A DNA stretch of 64,000 nt, from NCBI GenBank assembly GCA_016490735.1, contig JAEMWC010001622.1, positions 47,501 to 111,500 on the forward strand, in the 5' to 3' direction. Source of the stretch: Pachyseris speciosa. Lineage: Eukaryota; Cnidaria; Anthozoa; Scleractinia; Pachyseridae. The notes below the pieces were generated by a model, which was not told the DNA's origin, made no database searches, and worked only from the letters and a program-made list of their open reading frames with translations. Of this stretch, positions 52,640 to 63,798 are shown piece after piece. Each line of letters begins with the position of its first letter. The stretch's first letter is position 1. The position numbers were made by a program, and so were the translations under genes.

Positions 52640-52864
52640 GCAGCCGCAGCAGTGTCCACAGACGGAATCAGAGCTTCTGCACTGCATGAAGAGTTGGAGT
52701 CTTAGAGATTTTTATTTCTGAAGTTGGACATTGACATTATTAATTTTCATGATAAGATTCAAATCAGTTTTTTCAATCAAGCATTTGAGGAGGCAATAGT
52801 TTCAATGACATTTAGTGATTTTTTTTAGAACATGTACCTCCGAGGGAGTTATATGGGGGGAGAG

Positions 52865-53124
52865 TGTCGGAAATCGGTCTATTTGTTGTTGCTTGTCATT
52901 GATTTTCACCCAAGAATGTGTAACCGCATGACAGATGTCAAAAGATAAAACGGATATATAATTGCTTATGTTCAAAGTAGGATTACGTTGCTATGTAGTT
53001 GAAGAGAAGAACGGGAACAGTGAACATTGTGATTTTGGGATCGTGATTTGTGCTGTGATTAAGTACTTTGATCAACCATAGTGAATTGTCGTGGAATTCT
53101 TAAGGCAAGGGAGCCGTTGCGACA
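52865..53124 (+). repeat. BEL/Pao 3' LTR, copy A
   Basis: A 260 bp LTR begins TGTCGGAAATCGG directly after the polypurine tract and ends GTTGCGACA. An (ATT)n microsatellite follows at 53135-53165. Confidence 0.8.
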
Positions 53125-53438
53125 ATAAGTAGATATTATTATTATTATTATATTATTATTATTATAAGATCTCAAGAACTAGCAATGAAATAAAATGAAA
53201 TGCATCACAAAAATGCAAGGACCAATTTCAGGGCGGATTTATAAATATATTGCCACCTCGTATGGACAGATTTGTGAAAACTTTGCCATTTCTATTAGTT
53301 ACTCAGGAAATAACGGTTAATTGCAAAATCCTAAGGGCAAATGACTCAAAGAGCTAGTTCAAGATTCTTTCCAATCTAGTTTATAGCGGAGCATCATTGT
53401 TAAGAAAACATGGTTGCCCATCTGTTCGAGAAAATTGG

Positions 53439-54143
53439 CCAAGTTTGAGCTACTCGTCCCTCCCATTAATGCTGGTGAATTGTTCATGGTGAGTGAACTT
53501 TCTTGGTGAGCTGCAAGATGCAGTGGTACAGTGAACAAGCCCTTGAAGCGTTAAATCATTTTGTTTTTCAACAACACAATCCGGGCGCCATACAAGTGGA
53601 TCAAAAATTTAAGAATTTCCTAATACCAGTAAAAAATATTAATCGTGGAGCTCTGCTTTTAGGCTTGGCTAAATCTATATATTATGAAATATTAAGTTTG
53701 CTCCTAAATTGTAGTATTGGCAAAAACAAATTTTAAATCCAATTAAGCATACGGTGCAGATAGGCTCCGAAGTTAAAAATAGAAGCCGCATAACCAAGTG
53801 GGAAAGTGTTTATTTAAAATTATTCTTTTGACATCAAGGAATGTTTCTTACAAGAAAATAAATTTACTAACTTCCTCAGTAATAACATTTTTATTTACAG
53901 TTACATCAGTCTCAAGCAGGGAATGGCTAGCAGTGATGGTGTGTATCAGATTACATGCAATGCAAATCAATGAGAAGTGTTCTAAAATACAAAACAACGA
54001 TACTTTAGGTCCTTTTTCTGTTGTATTTTCTTTTCTTTTTTTATAATTTCACAGTGCATAAATGCACATAATTCCATAAAGTAAAAGTAATCAGCAAAGG
54101 ACCACCAACAATAATGCTGCTAGTTTACATAGGATCTACAAGA
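53439..54143 (+). other. Segment C, non-coding, copy 1
   Basis: It contains 77- and 82-codon frames that recur unchanged in the second copy at 57504-58047. They have no known motif, and identity follows from the recent duplication, not from selection. They are not called as genes. Confidence 0.5.
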
Positions 54144-54237
54144 TCTGAGGGTTGTTGCATGGATCAAGAGGTTTACAGCCAATTGCAAGTCACCCAAGAG
54201 ACTGTCAAGTCCATTAACGACTGAAGAATAAGAGAGC

Positions 54238-55505
54238 GTGAAATTGCAGTGGATCAGACGAGTACAACAACAAGCTACGAAGCAGCCAAACTATCCACAA
54301 ATCAAGAGAAGCTTGAACCTGCAGCTAAATGATGACGGGCTTCTGGAGCGCCGAGGGCGTATTCAGGGCAAGTACCCCATTTACCTACCAGAAGACGCCG
54401 AATTTACAAGGAAGCTAGTGCGATGGGTGACGTACTGGGTCCCACGATCGCAACAACTGGTGAAGAAAGTAATGTAGGAGTGCTGGGGATGAAAGAGGTT
54501 CCAGGCAACAGCAGTTGCAGTGCCCCATCCCGGTCTTCTACCAACAGATCGGACAGAAGGGACAACAGCATTTGAAGTCGTTGGTGTAGACTTTGCTGGT
54601 CAATCCGCTACCGCCAGGGACAAAATCAAGAGGGGAAAGCTTACATTGCTCTGTTTGCCTGCCGTTTAACGCGAGTGGTACATCTTGAGGTATTGCCTAG
54701 CCTAGAAACTGAGAAGTTTATTCCATGCTTGAAGCGGTTTATTGCAAGACGGGGCCGACTGAAGGCAATGGGCAAACCTTCATCAAAACAGCTAAGTGGT
54801 TGACGATTGTCCATCAAGATGAGAACGTGCATGGATACCTCGAACAACAAGAGATCCAGTGGAAATTCAACCTTCCCCGAGCACCTTGGTGGGGAGGGCA
54901 GTTCAAACGGCTCATAGGTGTAGTGAAATGGGCTTTCAACAAGACCATCGGAGCAGCAACGTTGACCTGGAATGAGCTCAATGACATCATACTCGATGTT
55001 GAGGTCCAGGTTAACCATCATCTGCTAAGCTACGTGGAGGATGACGTTCAACTTCCTACCTTGACTCCATCAACATTCCTATTTCAGCGCTAAAACCTGC
55101 TGCCAGAACAGGAGCCTTAGAGGGAGGAAGAGATGGACTTGACAAAGTGTGGAAAATATCTCAAGTCCTGTAAAGATCAACTCTGGTACCGTTGCACAAG
55201 AGAGTACTTGTCTGCTCTGCAGGAGAGACAACTTGAATCACAAGCACAAGAACTTCCAAGTAGCAGTGGGAGATGTTGTCCTCATTATAGCTGAAGAGAA
55301 GAATCGTTACAAGTGGCCAATGGGCGTGGTACGACGACTGTATCCTGGCTGTGACGGGGTGGTGTGGGCGGTGCAAGTGGACACCAGGAAGGGACAGCTT
55401 GACAGGCCTATTCAGCACCTGTATCCGCTGGAGCTGAGCTGTGACAGAGAGATATCTTGTCTACCTATGCTTAACCCAACAGCAGAAGTTTTCCACCCTC
55501 GTTGA
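54238..55505 (+). pseudogene. BEL/Pao integrase and tail, copy B (broken)
   Basis: This is the duplicate of 51372-52639, with the same three broken frames, the same stops and shifts and one visible amino acid change (LNPTAEVF for LNPIAEVF in the tail). The shared lesions show that the element was already dead when it was duplicated. Confidence 0.85.
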
Positions 55506-55730
55506 GCAGCCGCAGCAGTGTCCACAGACGGAATCAGAGCTTCTGCACTGCATGAAGAGTTGGAGTCTTAGAGATTTTTATTTCTGAAGTTGGACATTGA
55601 CATTATTAATTTTCATGATAAGATTCAAATCAGTTTTTTCAATCAAGCATTTGAGGAGGCAATAGTTTCAATGACATTTAGTGATTTTTTTTAGAACATG
55701 TACCTCCGAGGGAGTTATATGGGGGGAGAG

Positions 55731-55990
55731 TGTCGGAAATCGGTCTATTTGTTGTTGCTTGTCATTGATTTTCACCCAAGAATGTGTAACCGCATGACAG
55801 ATGTCAAAAGATAAAACGGATATATAATTGCTTATGTTCAAAGTAGGATTACGTTGCTATGTAGTTGAAGAGAAGAACGGGAACAGTGAACGTTGTGATT
55901 TTGGGATCGTGATTTGTGCTGTGATTAAGTACTTTGATCAACCATAGTGAATTGTCGTGGAATTCTTAAGGCAAGGGAGCCGTTGCGACA
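55731..55990 (+). repeat. BEL/Pao 3' LTR, copy B
   Basis: Duplicate of the LTR at 52865-53124, with a single noticed difference (GAACGTTG for GAACATTG). Confidence 0.8.
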
Positions 55991-56304
55991 ATAAGTAGAT
56001 ATTATTATTATTATTATATTATTATTATTATAAGATCTCAAGAACTAGCAATGAAATAAAATGAAATGCATCACAAAAATGCAAGGACCAATTTCAGGGC
56101 GGATTTATAAATATATTGCCACCTCGTATGGACAGATTTGTGAAAACTTTGCCATTTCTATTAGTTACTCAGGAAATAACGGTTAATTGCAAAATCCTAA
56201 GGGCAAATGACTCAAAGAGCTAGTTCAAGATTCTTTCCAATCTAGTTTATAGCGGAGCATCATTGTTAAGAAAACATGGTTGCCCATCTGTTCGAGAAAA
56301 TTGG

Positions 56305-57439
56305 TTTTGGCCACCGTACATACGTGGTAAGTACCCCGTACGTCCGCCCTTCTATGTATGCGATGTGAAATGTCCCATTAATTGTGTGTTATAACCCGTG
56401 TTTTGTGTACATCTTTTGATATTGGACGTCAATGTTATGGCCAATTGACACCTGTCGAAACAAGGTATCCGCTGACCAGTGGTACGTGACCATATCGCGG
56501 GTTCAAGTTAAGACCTCATTGAGGTCTGCTGTTTTTTGAAGTTGAACGCTGACCAGGTACTGGTTTTCGATTGGATTGCAGGCTCAAGTCAGGTGTAGGA
56601 CACCCAAACCAAAACAAGACTTAATTTTCGCACGCTTTCTGTGGCTCAAAATTTCACATTCAGTTGGTTTCTTCATTTGGAGCACAACAACTTCATCTTC
56701 TTCGAAGTTGTGTCTTTTAATTCGCGTAAAAGGCATAAAAATCAAGAACTACTTAAAAGATACTCCGGGAGGTGAATTTTCAACTGATAAAATGGAAGAG
56801 CAAAACATTTTTCTCAAGCAACACCGCATGGCTTTCCTTGTGCCAATATTTTATGTTTAGAGCAGTCAATAGGAATTGGCTGCGGTTCAAAAACCTCAAA
56901 ACATGACAAGAAAACAATATAGTTGACGCGTATGTTTGTTCGAAAACAAATTTAGCAAACTAAGAATGATCAGTATGTTCATCCAACATCGTTGGACGTG
57001 CATGTTTGAAGGTTTAGCCACCTCTCACAATAGCGCAAAACATAAGAGATACTTTATGAGGACTCATTGCGATTACGTGTTAATAACATAAGGGGAAACT
57101 TTTCTTTCAGTTCTTAACACTATAGAAACACTGACGTCGAAAAACATATACAGTCAGCCAAGCGGAGAAAAACACTCGTTCGCTTGCAAGCAAAACAGCA
57201 AACAAACAATTCGACTAGCTACTTCTTTGTGTCCAAAATGAGTAGATTGTTATTTATATCCAGTCGAGACAAAAATACAAGTTTCATTCCTGAACAAAAG
57301 TAACAACGATTAAACCTCAAATGCTAAGCTTCAATTTATTTAGGTTACCTGTGTTGTCGAGCTTTCTACGAATCCACTAAAGTAAAACACGCAGTTACAA
57401 AAATAGCAAACGGTTTGTCCAAAGAAAGAACTTCTTCCA
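56305..57439. other. Segment D present only in duplication unit 2
   Basis: A non-coding 1135 bp stretch. The left part (ACGTCCGCCC..., TTGATATTGGACGTCAATG, GACCTCATTGAGGTC with short inverted repeats) looks like a dispersed repeat; the right part is AT-rich. No terminal repeats or target duplication are clear. Confidence 0.5.
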
Positions 57440-58079
57440 CCAAGTTTGAGCTACTCGTCCCTCCCATTAATGCTGGTGAATTGTTCATGGTGAGTGAACT
57501 TTCTTGGTGAGCTGCAAGATGCAGTGGTACAGTGAACAAGCCCTTGAAGCGTTAAATCATTTTGTTTTTCAACAACACAATCCGGGCGCCATACAAGTGG
57601 ATCAAAAATTTAAGAATTTCCTAATACCAGTAAAAAATATTAATCGTGGAGCTCTGCTTTTAGGCTTGGCTAAATCTATATATTATGAAATATTAAGTTT
57701 GCTCCTAAATTGTAGTATTGGCAAAAACAAATTTTAAATCCAATTAAGCATACGGTGCAGATAGGCTCCGAAGTTAAAAATAGAAGCCGCATAACCAAGT
57801 GGGAAAGTGTTTATTTAAAATTATTCTTTTGACATCAAGGAATGTTTCTTACAAGAAAATAAATTTACTAACTTCCTCAGTAATAACATTTTTATTTACA
57901 GTTACATCAGTCTCAAGCAGGGAATGGCTAGCAGTGATGGTGTGTATCAGATTACATGCAATGCAAATCAATGAGAAGTGTTCTAAAATACAAAACAACG
58001 ATACTTTAGGTCCTTTTTCTGTTGTATTTTCTTTTCTTTTTTTATAATTTCACAGTGCATAAATGCACATAATTCCATA

Positions 58080-58539
58080 AAGTAAAAGTAATCAGCAAAG
58101 GACCACCAACAATAATGCTGCTAGTTTACATAGGATCTACAAGAGATCTAATCAACCAAAAAATAAAACAGAATAAATGCAAGGCTGATACTACGTGAAA
58201 AAAGTTGACTTTGCGAGACAGCCATGGACAGCCTTATTGGGACTCATCAGTATGGCGTAGCGAATTTAAATGACGCCAACCAGAAAGCAAGGAATCCAAA
58301 TGTCACATTGGTGTCTCGCAAAGCAAATTGTAGATTGGCCAAAACCAATCTTAACAATAAACATGTGGACAAAACCATGCTAAAATAATACACAGCTTAT
58401 CGGATCTATAAAGACCTATGGTCCAAAAATATGGTAAAGTAAAAGTAATCAGCAAAGGATCGCCAACAATAATGCTGCTAGTTTACGTAGGATCTACAAG
58501 AGATCTAATCAGCCAAAAAATAAAACAGAATAAATGCAA
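58080..58539 (+). repeat. Direct repeat, about 104 bp, 356 bp apart
   Basis: 58080-58183 (AGTAAAAGTAATCAGCAAAGG... to AATAAATGCAA) recurs at 58436-58539 with a few substitutions. The sequence between them contains TTTGCGAGACAGCC and the inverted GTGTCTCGCAAAGC, so a small foldback unit may be inserted between direct copies. Confidence 0.75.
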
Positions 58540-59395
58540 TAATACATAATTCCATGAAGAATTGTAGTCGGTGCAACTGCCAAAAATATCACTGGTCGCT
58601 GTCGTTTTTGACAACCTTGAATTTTATATATAGCTATCTGTGTTCACACTTGGATCAAAGTGATATTACAATTCAAATGTCCAACCATTCTCTTCACCCA
58701 GCAAATAAATGAATAGATTATGGCAGTAGACACGCGCTTTTTAAGCGCCTATTTTGATTTTATGAATTTGCAGTTGTAATACCGGGGATTACATACGCTC
58801 AATTTGTTACACAACAATATAAAGTATTTCTTCAAAAGTATGGAACAGAATTCTAATTGTCTCGAAGAATTAGTGTAAAACAGGTGAAAAACCATAACAG
58901 CTTGATTACCAAAATCAATTTTAAATAACAAAATGTTACTTAAGTTGCAATGACAAGATGAGTACCGTAATTTGCCTTAAGATAATCGTAAAGTTCCTGT
59001 ACTGTGATCGCATTGGATGAGTTGTTATTCACTTGATATGAGCTATCTTAAACCATGCAGTTTTCTGGATTTGTTATCTAAAAATGGTGACTAGTTTAGG
59101 CAAGCAAGGTTAAAAGACTGTCAAACTCAAATTTGAAAGAAATTTCATTCAGGGTGTTGTACGTCTGTTTGGGCTCTGGCTACAGAACAACCCCCCCCCC
59201 CCCCACCCCCTTCTAATTTACTACCAGGAATTTGGGTTCCCAGCTATTTTATAATATTTGTCCTGTACCCACCTATTTGAAAAGTTAGTGCCAGCCCTGG
59301 TTTGTGTGGAAACTTATTGGCGCACCTGACAAGGCACGAAGAAGACAAGCTTTAGTAATGGGTTATAATTTATGTGGTAATGCCTTATCTTTCAG
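58540..59395. other. Intron-like with a poly-C tract
   Basis: No coding sequence was recognised. A C homopolymer of about 17 bases interrupted by A lies near 59191-59210. Confidence 0.45.
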
Positions 59396-59467
59396 ATGGA
59401 ATGCGACTCATTAAGGCTCCAGTGTCAAACATCGCAGAATGAGTTTGAAAGAAACAATCAGGCACAG
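59396..59467 (+). CDS. Candidate host exon, coiled-coil
   Basis: TTATCTTTCAG directly precedes 72 open bases, and the strong donor GTAAGTGC directly follows. The exon is phase 0 and reads MECDSLRLQCQTSQNEFERN plus NQAQ, again a polar helical, coiled-coil-like sequence. Phase, strand and character agree with the exon at 15829-15888. The protein is not identified. The splice sites are better than those of the first candidate. Confidence 0.55.
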
Positions 59468-59857
59468 GTAAGTGCAGTAGGACTCACTGCATAAAAATAA
59501 TGCTTGTGTATTTCAAGTCCTTTCTTATTGTAAATGTCACATAGCTGCCTTTCAACCTAAATTCAACATGAACAGTATTAGAGCAGTCAGGGAGTTAGAA
59601 CTGTTTTCAAACTCTTTTTCATGACATAGGCAAGCAATATCAAGACAATCAAGTGTCAGCTCTTTTAATACCAGCAATTATGTATTGTATAGTGGTCCTT
59701 AATGGTAAGAAGTAATTAATCTGAGCATATCTGACCAACTGGGAATAATGGAGTGTTCTAATTTTAAGTTCACAGTCAAGTTGCACTTCAACAGTGACAT
59801 CAATGTGATTGGCAGCAACTACAGGAACATTGCCTTCTACTGATTTAGCAGGATGAA
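59468..59857. other. Intron-like, nothing recognised
   Basis: No frame with a recognisable motif and no repeat ends were seen. Confidence 0.4.
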
Positions 59858-59861
59858 TTAA

Positions 59862-60876
59862 CCCATTGGCACCCGTGCCGGCCAAAACCAGCTGTAAAAA
59901 ACTCCCATGCTTCAAAACATTGCAACTTTCTCAATCGCACGAATATTGCCTTAACTGTTAGTTGTGAGCACAAAATGGAATGCCCTTTAAATTTGGATAT
60001 TCAATAAATGCAAGAAACGTAGCGATTTTTACCAAATATGGCCTTTTGAGTTTGGACAAGAACGAAACTGACCGTTTTTAACATCAAAGAGAAACGACAA
60101 AAATGCCCCTTTTTGCCTTCATGTTTTTTAAGGAAATCATTGCCGAAAAAACAAACTTCAACCATCATAATGAAATTCAGTCCTTTTTCTAGCTTAGAAA
60201 TGACTTTTTTTTCTTCATATTCTTCTCCCGAGCGTAGATACAGCCTTTTGTTCCAGTGCATTCGGGCCTTTCCGCCATTTTCAACATCTAGACCACATTG
60301 CATGCTGGGAAATGACAAGAATTTTTGACAGCACCCGTTCCTTCTCCCAATTCTTTCACATATAAACTAAGTCTACAGCCACTCCAACCTACTGCCAAAA
60401 ATTCCTGCTTGTGGTCATCTTCAGTACTCAGAAATTCCAAAATATGTGGCGGTAGGTCGAGAAATTCATCAATAGTCGAGTCCCAAAGGTACTAAGTGTT
60501 CGACCGGCCAAATTCCCAGTTCGTCGAGTAGCAAACCAAATTCAACAACAAAGTACATCACCTTGCTCGATTCTTTGAGAAAGTGGACTCTTAGCTACCA
60601 TCACGCTTAATGATGCTCATCAGGCAGCCGCTAAAGGTGAAAAATGGCTGTAAATTTAGCAGAAATCGCAAGCAAACCAAACTTGGGCCATTGTTGTCGC
60701 TTCACGGATAAAAAATAGCTACGTCAAAATGACGTTTTCAGAAACCTTGAGCCTCCAGTGGCTTAGGACAGCACCACTTTTCCCTGGTAGTTCAAATAAA
60801 GAGTCACGAATTGCTATTCATCGTTTATAGGTGGAAAATCACTCCGAAAATGTAAAAACTACCGGTAGTCAATGGG
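59862..60876. mobile_element. TTAA-flanked 1.0 kb element, piggyBac-type ends
   Basis: The element begins CCCATTG and ends CAATGGG, with TTAA at 59858-59861 and 60877-60880. TTAA targets with CCC/GGG ends are typical of piggyBac and its non-autonomous relatives. No transposase is visible. Minus-strand frames inside lack motifs. Confidence 0.6.
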
Positions 60877-61194
60877 TTAAGCCAGAGGTTTCGAAAGTCA
60901 TGTTATGACAGAGGGACTGAGGAGCATGAAAAGATGTTAATCTACCTGTTGACTGGAAAGTTCAGCCACCTGGAAAATGTAGAATCCTATAAAGTGTGAA
61001 AAAAAATATATGATAGATAGATAGATGTGTCAACATATTTGCTTCCTTAAAATACCAATGCCGGTAAAGCTATACATACACTACTTTAATGGCCAATGAT
61101 TTCTTTTCAGTGTGTCCATAGTTGCACAGTCAGTCATCCTTAGAAAGGCTTATCTGACACCTGTCTGCACTATCATGTACTTGTAACACAGAGG

Positions 61195-61505
61195 ACTAAA
61201 GCCTTGGCCAAACAGACTCGCAAGAACACGCAAGTTGAAAACTTGGGTCTACTTGCGACTCCGTTTGGCCAGGACTTGCATGCACTTGCGTTGACTCGCG
61301 AAGTTTTTCACCGTTTGGCCACCCAAATCAAGTTGATTGACGTCCATTCATTGTTATAGCAACCCATTAGCCAGTGAAATAATGGTTTTTTTGCAACTTG
61401 TGTGTACTTGCCAGGAAACTTGCTAGTCCATTTGGCCAACCAACGCAAGTCTGTGCGCAAGGTCAACTTGCGACTACTTGCAAGTCCATTTGGCCAAGGC
61501 TTAAG
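61195..61505. mobile_element. MITE with GCCTTGGCCAAA ends
   Basis: The left end AAAGCCTTGGCCAAACAGAC and the right end CCATTTGGCCAAGGCTT are inverted. The inside is built of several TTTGGCCA and ACTTGCG/CGCAAGT units in both orientations. No coding sequence. Confidence 0.65.
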
Positions 61506-61697
61506 ATCAAAGAGCAAGAGTGGTGGCATCTGCAATAACACTCATGGCTGCACCTAAATCTCAGTTTGAAGGCCATGATATTCTTTGCTGTACCTTAAAT
61601 CCTGTCGTGATGTGAGGGCCATATCCACGCTGTATCCATTTGTGCTAGTTCAGTGAGCTGCCTCACAATTTCATCTAGATTTGGATGAAAGCAAGGG
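61506..61697 (-). other. Unassigned, possible transposon remnant
   Basis: The minus strand reads HPNLDEIVRQLTELAQMDTA in one frame near 61640-61690, which looks protein-like but is too short to assign. Confidence 0.25.
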
Positions 61698-63798
61698 TTT
61701 ATTTATTTTATTTATTTATAGGCTTCGCCATTTGGCCGGGTAAATCTTACAGAGCGACAGCTCCAACAAAAGATCCCCATTAACTTAACTAATTAAAATT
61801 ACAACAATATATAAACAAAGAGAAAAAGCTAATAACAGCAAGTTGAAAGAGCAAGCAATGGAATAGGCCGACAGGCACGGCACTTGCCACATACAGATTT
61901 CAACGTTTGAGGCCAATCGATATCGAAATAGAGACTGGTCAAATTCATATAATAGGAATAAAGTTCCTTCTTGAAATGGCTTATGGGAATGCTACAGTTT
62001 CTGAGATGCGATGGTAAAATATTCCATACATGCGAAGCTCTACAATAATAACTCTTCTGAAAAGAGACGGTTTTGGATCTCGGAATATTTAAAATTAAGC
62101 CTTTTGACGGATCTGTGCGACACGTGGTTTTCATAGGAATATTTACAGAGATGTATGGATCGCTTGCAATGGACTTGAAAAGATATACAAGGTCCAAGTA
62201 TTCGTGCCAGTAACACAGGGGCAGAAGTCGTAGTCTAAGTAGCCTGGTCTTGTAGCTGATCTCTGTCCTAAAGGGTAGGGACAAGATTAGTTTGGTGGCC
62301 CTGCGCTGTATTCTTTCCAAGCTGTGCAATAGAGTAACTGTCAGGGGGCTCCAAACTTGGGAACAGAAGGCTAGAGGACTTCGCACTAAAGCCAAATGAC
62401 CGATGAACCGATAGGCCTTGGATGTCAAAGGTGCTACGTCTTATGAAACCAAGCATTTTGTTTGCCTTGGCAGTAACAGATTGCAGGTGCTGGTTCCATT
62501 TCAGGATTGTGGTGACAAATATCCCAAGGTCTTTCTGAGACTCAGTAACCTTGATGTCAACGTCCTGAAGCTGGTACGTGAAGCTTCCAATGTTCTTGTT
62601 CCTCGTGATTGACATGACCCCACACTTGGATTTGTTTAAAACCATGTGCCATTTACTACACCAATTGCAGATGTGATCAAGGTCACATTGCAGCGATGCG
62701 CAGTCATTGGGAGACCTGATTTCACGATAGCATTTCGTGTCGTCTGCAAACAGGGCCACTGATGACGAAGTGGCTTCATAAGGCAGATCGTTTACAAACA
62801 CAAGAAACAGAAGGGGCCCCAGGATGGACCCTTGTGGCACCCCTGAAAGGACTTGAAGTACCTCTGAGGACTCACCCAGGACGGTCACCCTTTGATAGCG
62901 GTCTGACAAGTAGTCCTTAAACCACAGGTGGAGCTTACCGGAGATTCCAAACTTACGTAACTTAGACAGAAGCAAGTGGTGGTCGACTTTGTCGAAAGCG
63001 TTCGCAAAGTCCAGATATACAGCATCGCATTGCACTCTGTTGTCTAGCATGTGCCCGATTTCATGCAATACTTGAAGAAGTTGGGACACAGTACACTTTC
63101 CTTTCAAGAAGCCAAACTGTAGTCTGAAGCTGACTGGAGATGTGATCAATGATCTTATTGTAAACACATCGCTCTAACACTTTGGACACAATAGATAGCA
63201 ACAATATGGGTCTGTAGTTGGAAGCCTCCTTGGTGGCTCTGCCCTTATGTATTGGGATGATGTTGGATAATTTCCATGCAGACGGGAGGGCCCCAAGGCT
63301 AAGAGACTTGTTGAACAACAGGGATCCACAAATACGCGGCACGCAAATCTTTAGTAGCCTGGCTGGAATTTTATCAGGACCAGTCGCTTTGTTTACATCC
63401 AGAGACAAAAGGGCGTCGCGCACATCAAAGGGAGATAAAATTATCTCACTGATCTCACTGGTGTAGCACTCTCCGACAGACAATGCCTGCCGCACCTGGT
63501 AAGCCTCATCAGTTAGTGGGCGCTGAAACACTGAGTAAAAGTATTTGTTTAGTAAGTTCGCAATATCGACGGGATTATCAGCTGCGATACAAGGTTTACC
63601 CTCCCGAGACCAAACCATCTTATTTGGAATGCTAGAACTCCCTGAGACTGACTTGAACGCTGACCAGAACTTTTTAAACTTGTTTTTGCTAAATCCGCCA
63701 TCGATTGAAAAAATGCCTTGCGCTTGGAAGCTATTAGCGCTTTAGAAAATCTTCAGAGTTCGCAAAACTTTTCCCATGCTCGGTCATTAGCCTTAGGC
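61698..63798 (-). mobile_element. CR1/jockey-like LINE, 5'-truncated
   Basis: The 3' end has (AAAT)n at about 61700-61720. The coding part runs to about 63798, where a different repeat (CCCTGTTCGCACG) begins. The endonuclease is absent. The copy differs in sequence from the LINE at 36083-40500. Confidence 0.85.
61829..63770 (-). pseudogene. LINE reverse transcriptase (broken)
   Basis: Frame 63061-63618 reads KMVWSREGKPCIAADN, LSLDVNKATGPDKIPARLL and IPIHKGRATKEASNYRPIL. Frame 62268-63167 reads FGFLKGKCTVSQLLQ, VYLDFANAFDKVDHHLLL, GVPQGSILGPLLFLVFVNDL and LFADDTKCY (catalytic FADD intact). Frame 61829-62428 has the thumb and C-terminal region (LERIQRRATKLILSLP, ASHVWNILPSHLRN). Shifts near 63100 and 62380 break it. 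It also extends upstream in another frame to about 63770. Confidence 0.88.

Larger units (their letters stand above)
49290..53124 (+). mobile_element. Second BEL/Pao retrotransposon, 5'-truncated
   Basis: The element runs from protease/RT linker sequence at 49290 to a 3' LTR ending GCGACA at 53124. It lacks the 5' LTR, gag and zinc knuckles. The polypurine tract ATGGGGGGAGAG directly precedes the LTR. It differs in sequence from the BEL element at 20-46 kb and is in the opposite orientation. Confidence 0.85.
51280..54145 (+). repeat. Tandem duplication unit 1
   Basis: The unit consists of X (51280-53438, BEL 3' half and flank) joined to C (53439-54143). X recurs at 54146-56304 (offset 2866) and C at 57440-58144 (offset 4001). 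I noticed only two base differences between the X copies (AATAGC/AACAGC near 52610, AACATT/AACGTT near 53030), and the C copies look the same. Confidence 0.92.
54146..58146 (+). repeat. Tandem duplication unit 2, with 1.1 kb extra segment
   Basis: The unit consists of X' (54146-56304), D (56305-57439, absent from unit 1) and C' (57440-58144). The junction in unit 1 (AAAATTGG/CCAAG) is the simple join of the two sides of D. D is therefore either an insertion in unit 2 or a deletion from unit 1. D holds TTTTGGCCACCGTACATACG and ATATCGCGGGTTCAAG and a 94-codon frame without known motif. Confidence 0.9.

Noticed and set aside
53503..54046. Two frames conserved between duplicate copies
   Set aside because: Their conservation is explained by the very recent duplication; the non-coding DNA around them is equally conserved.
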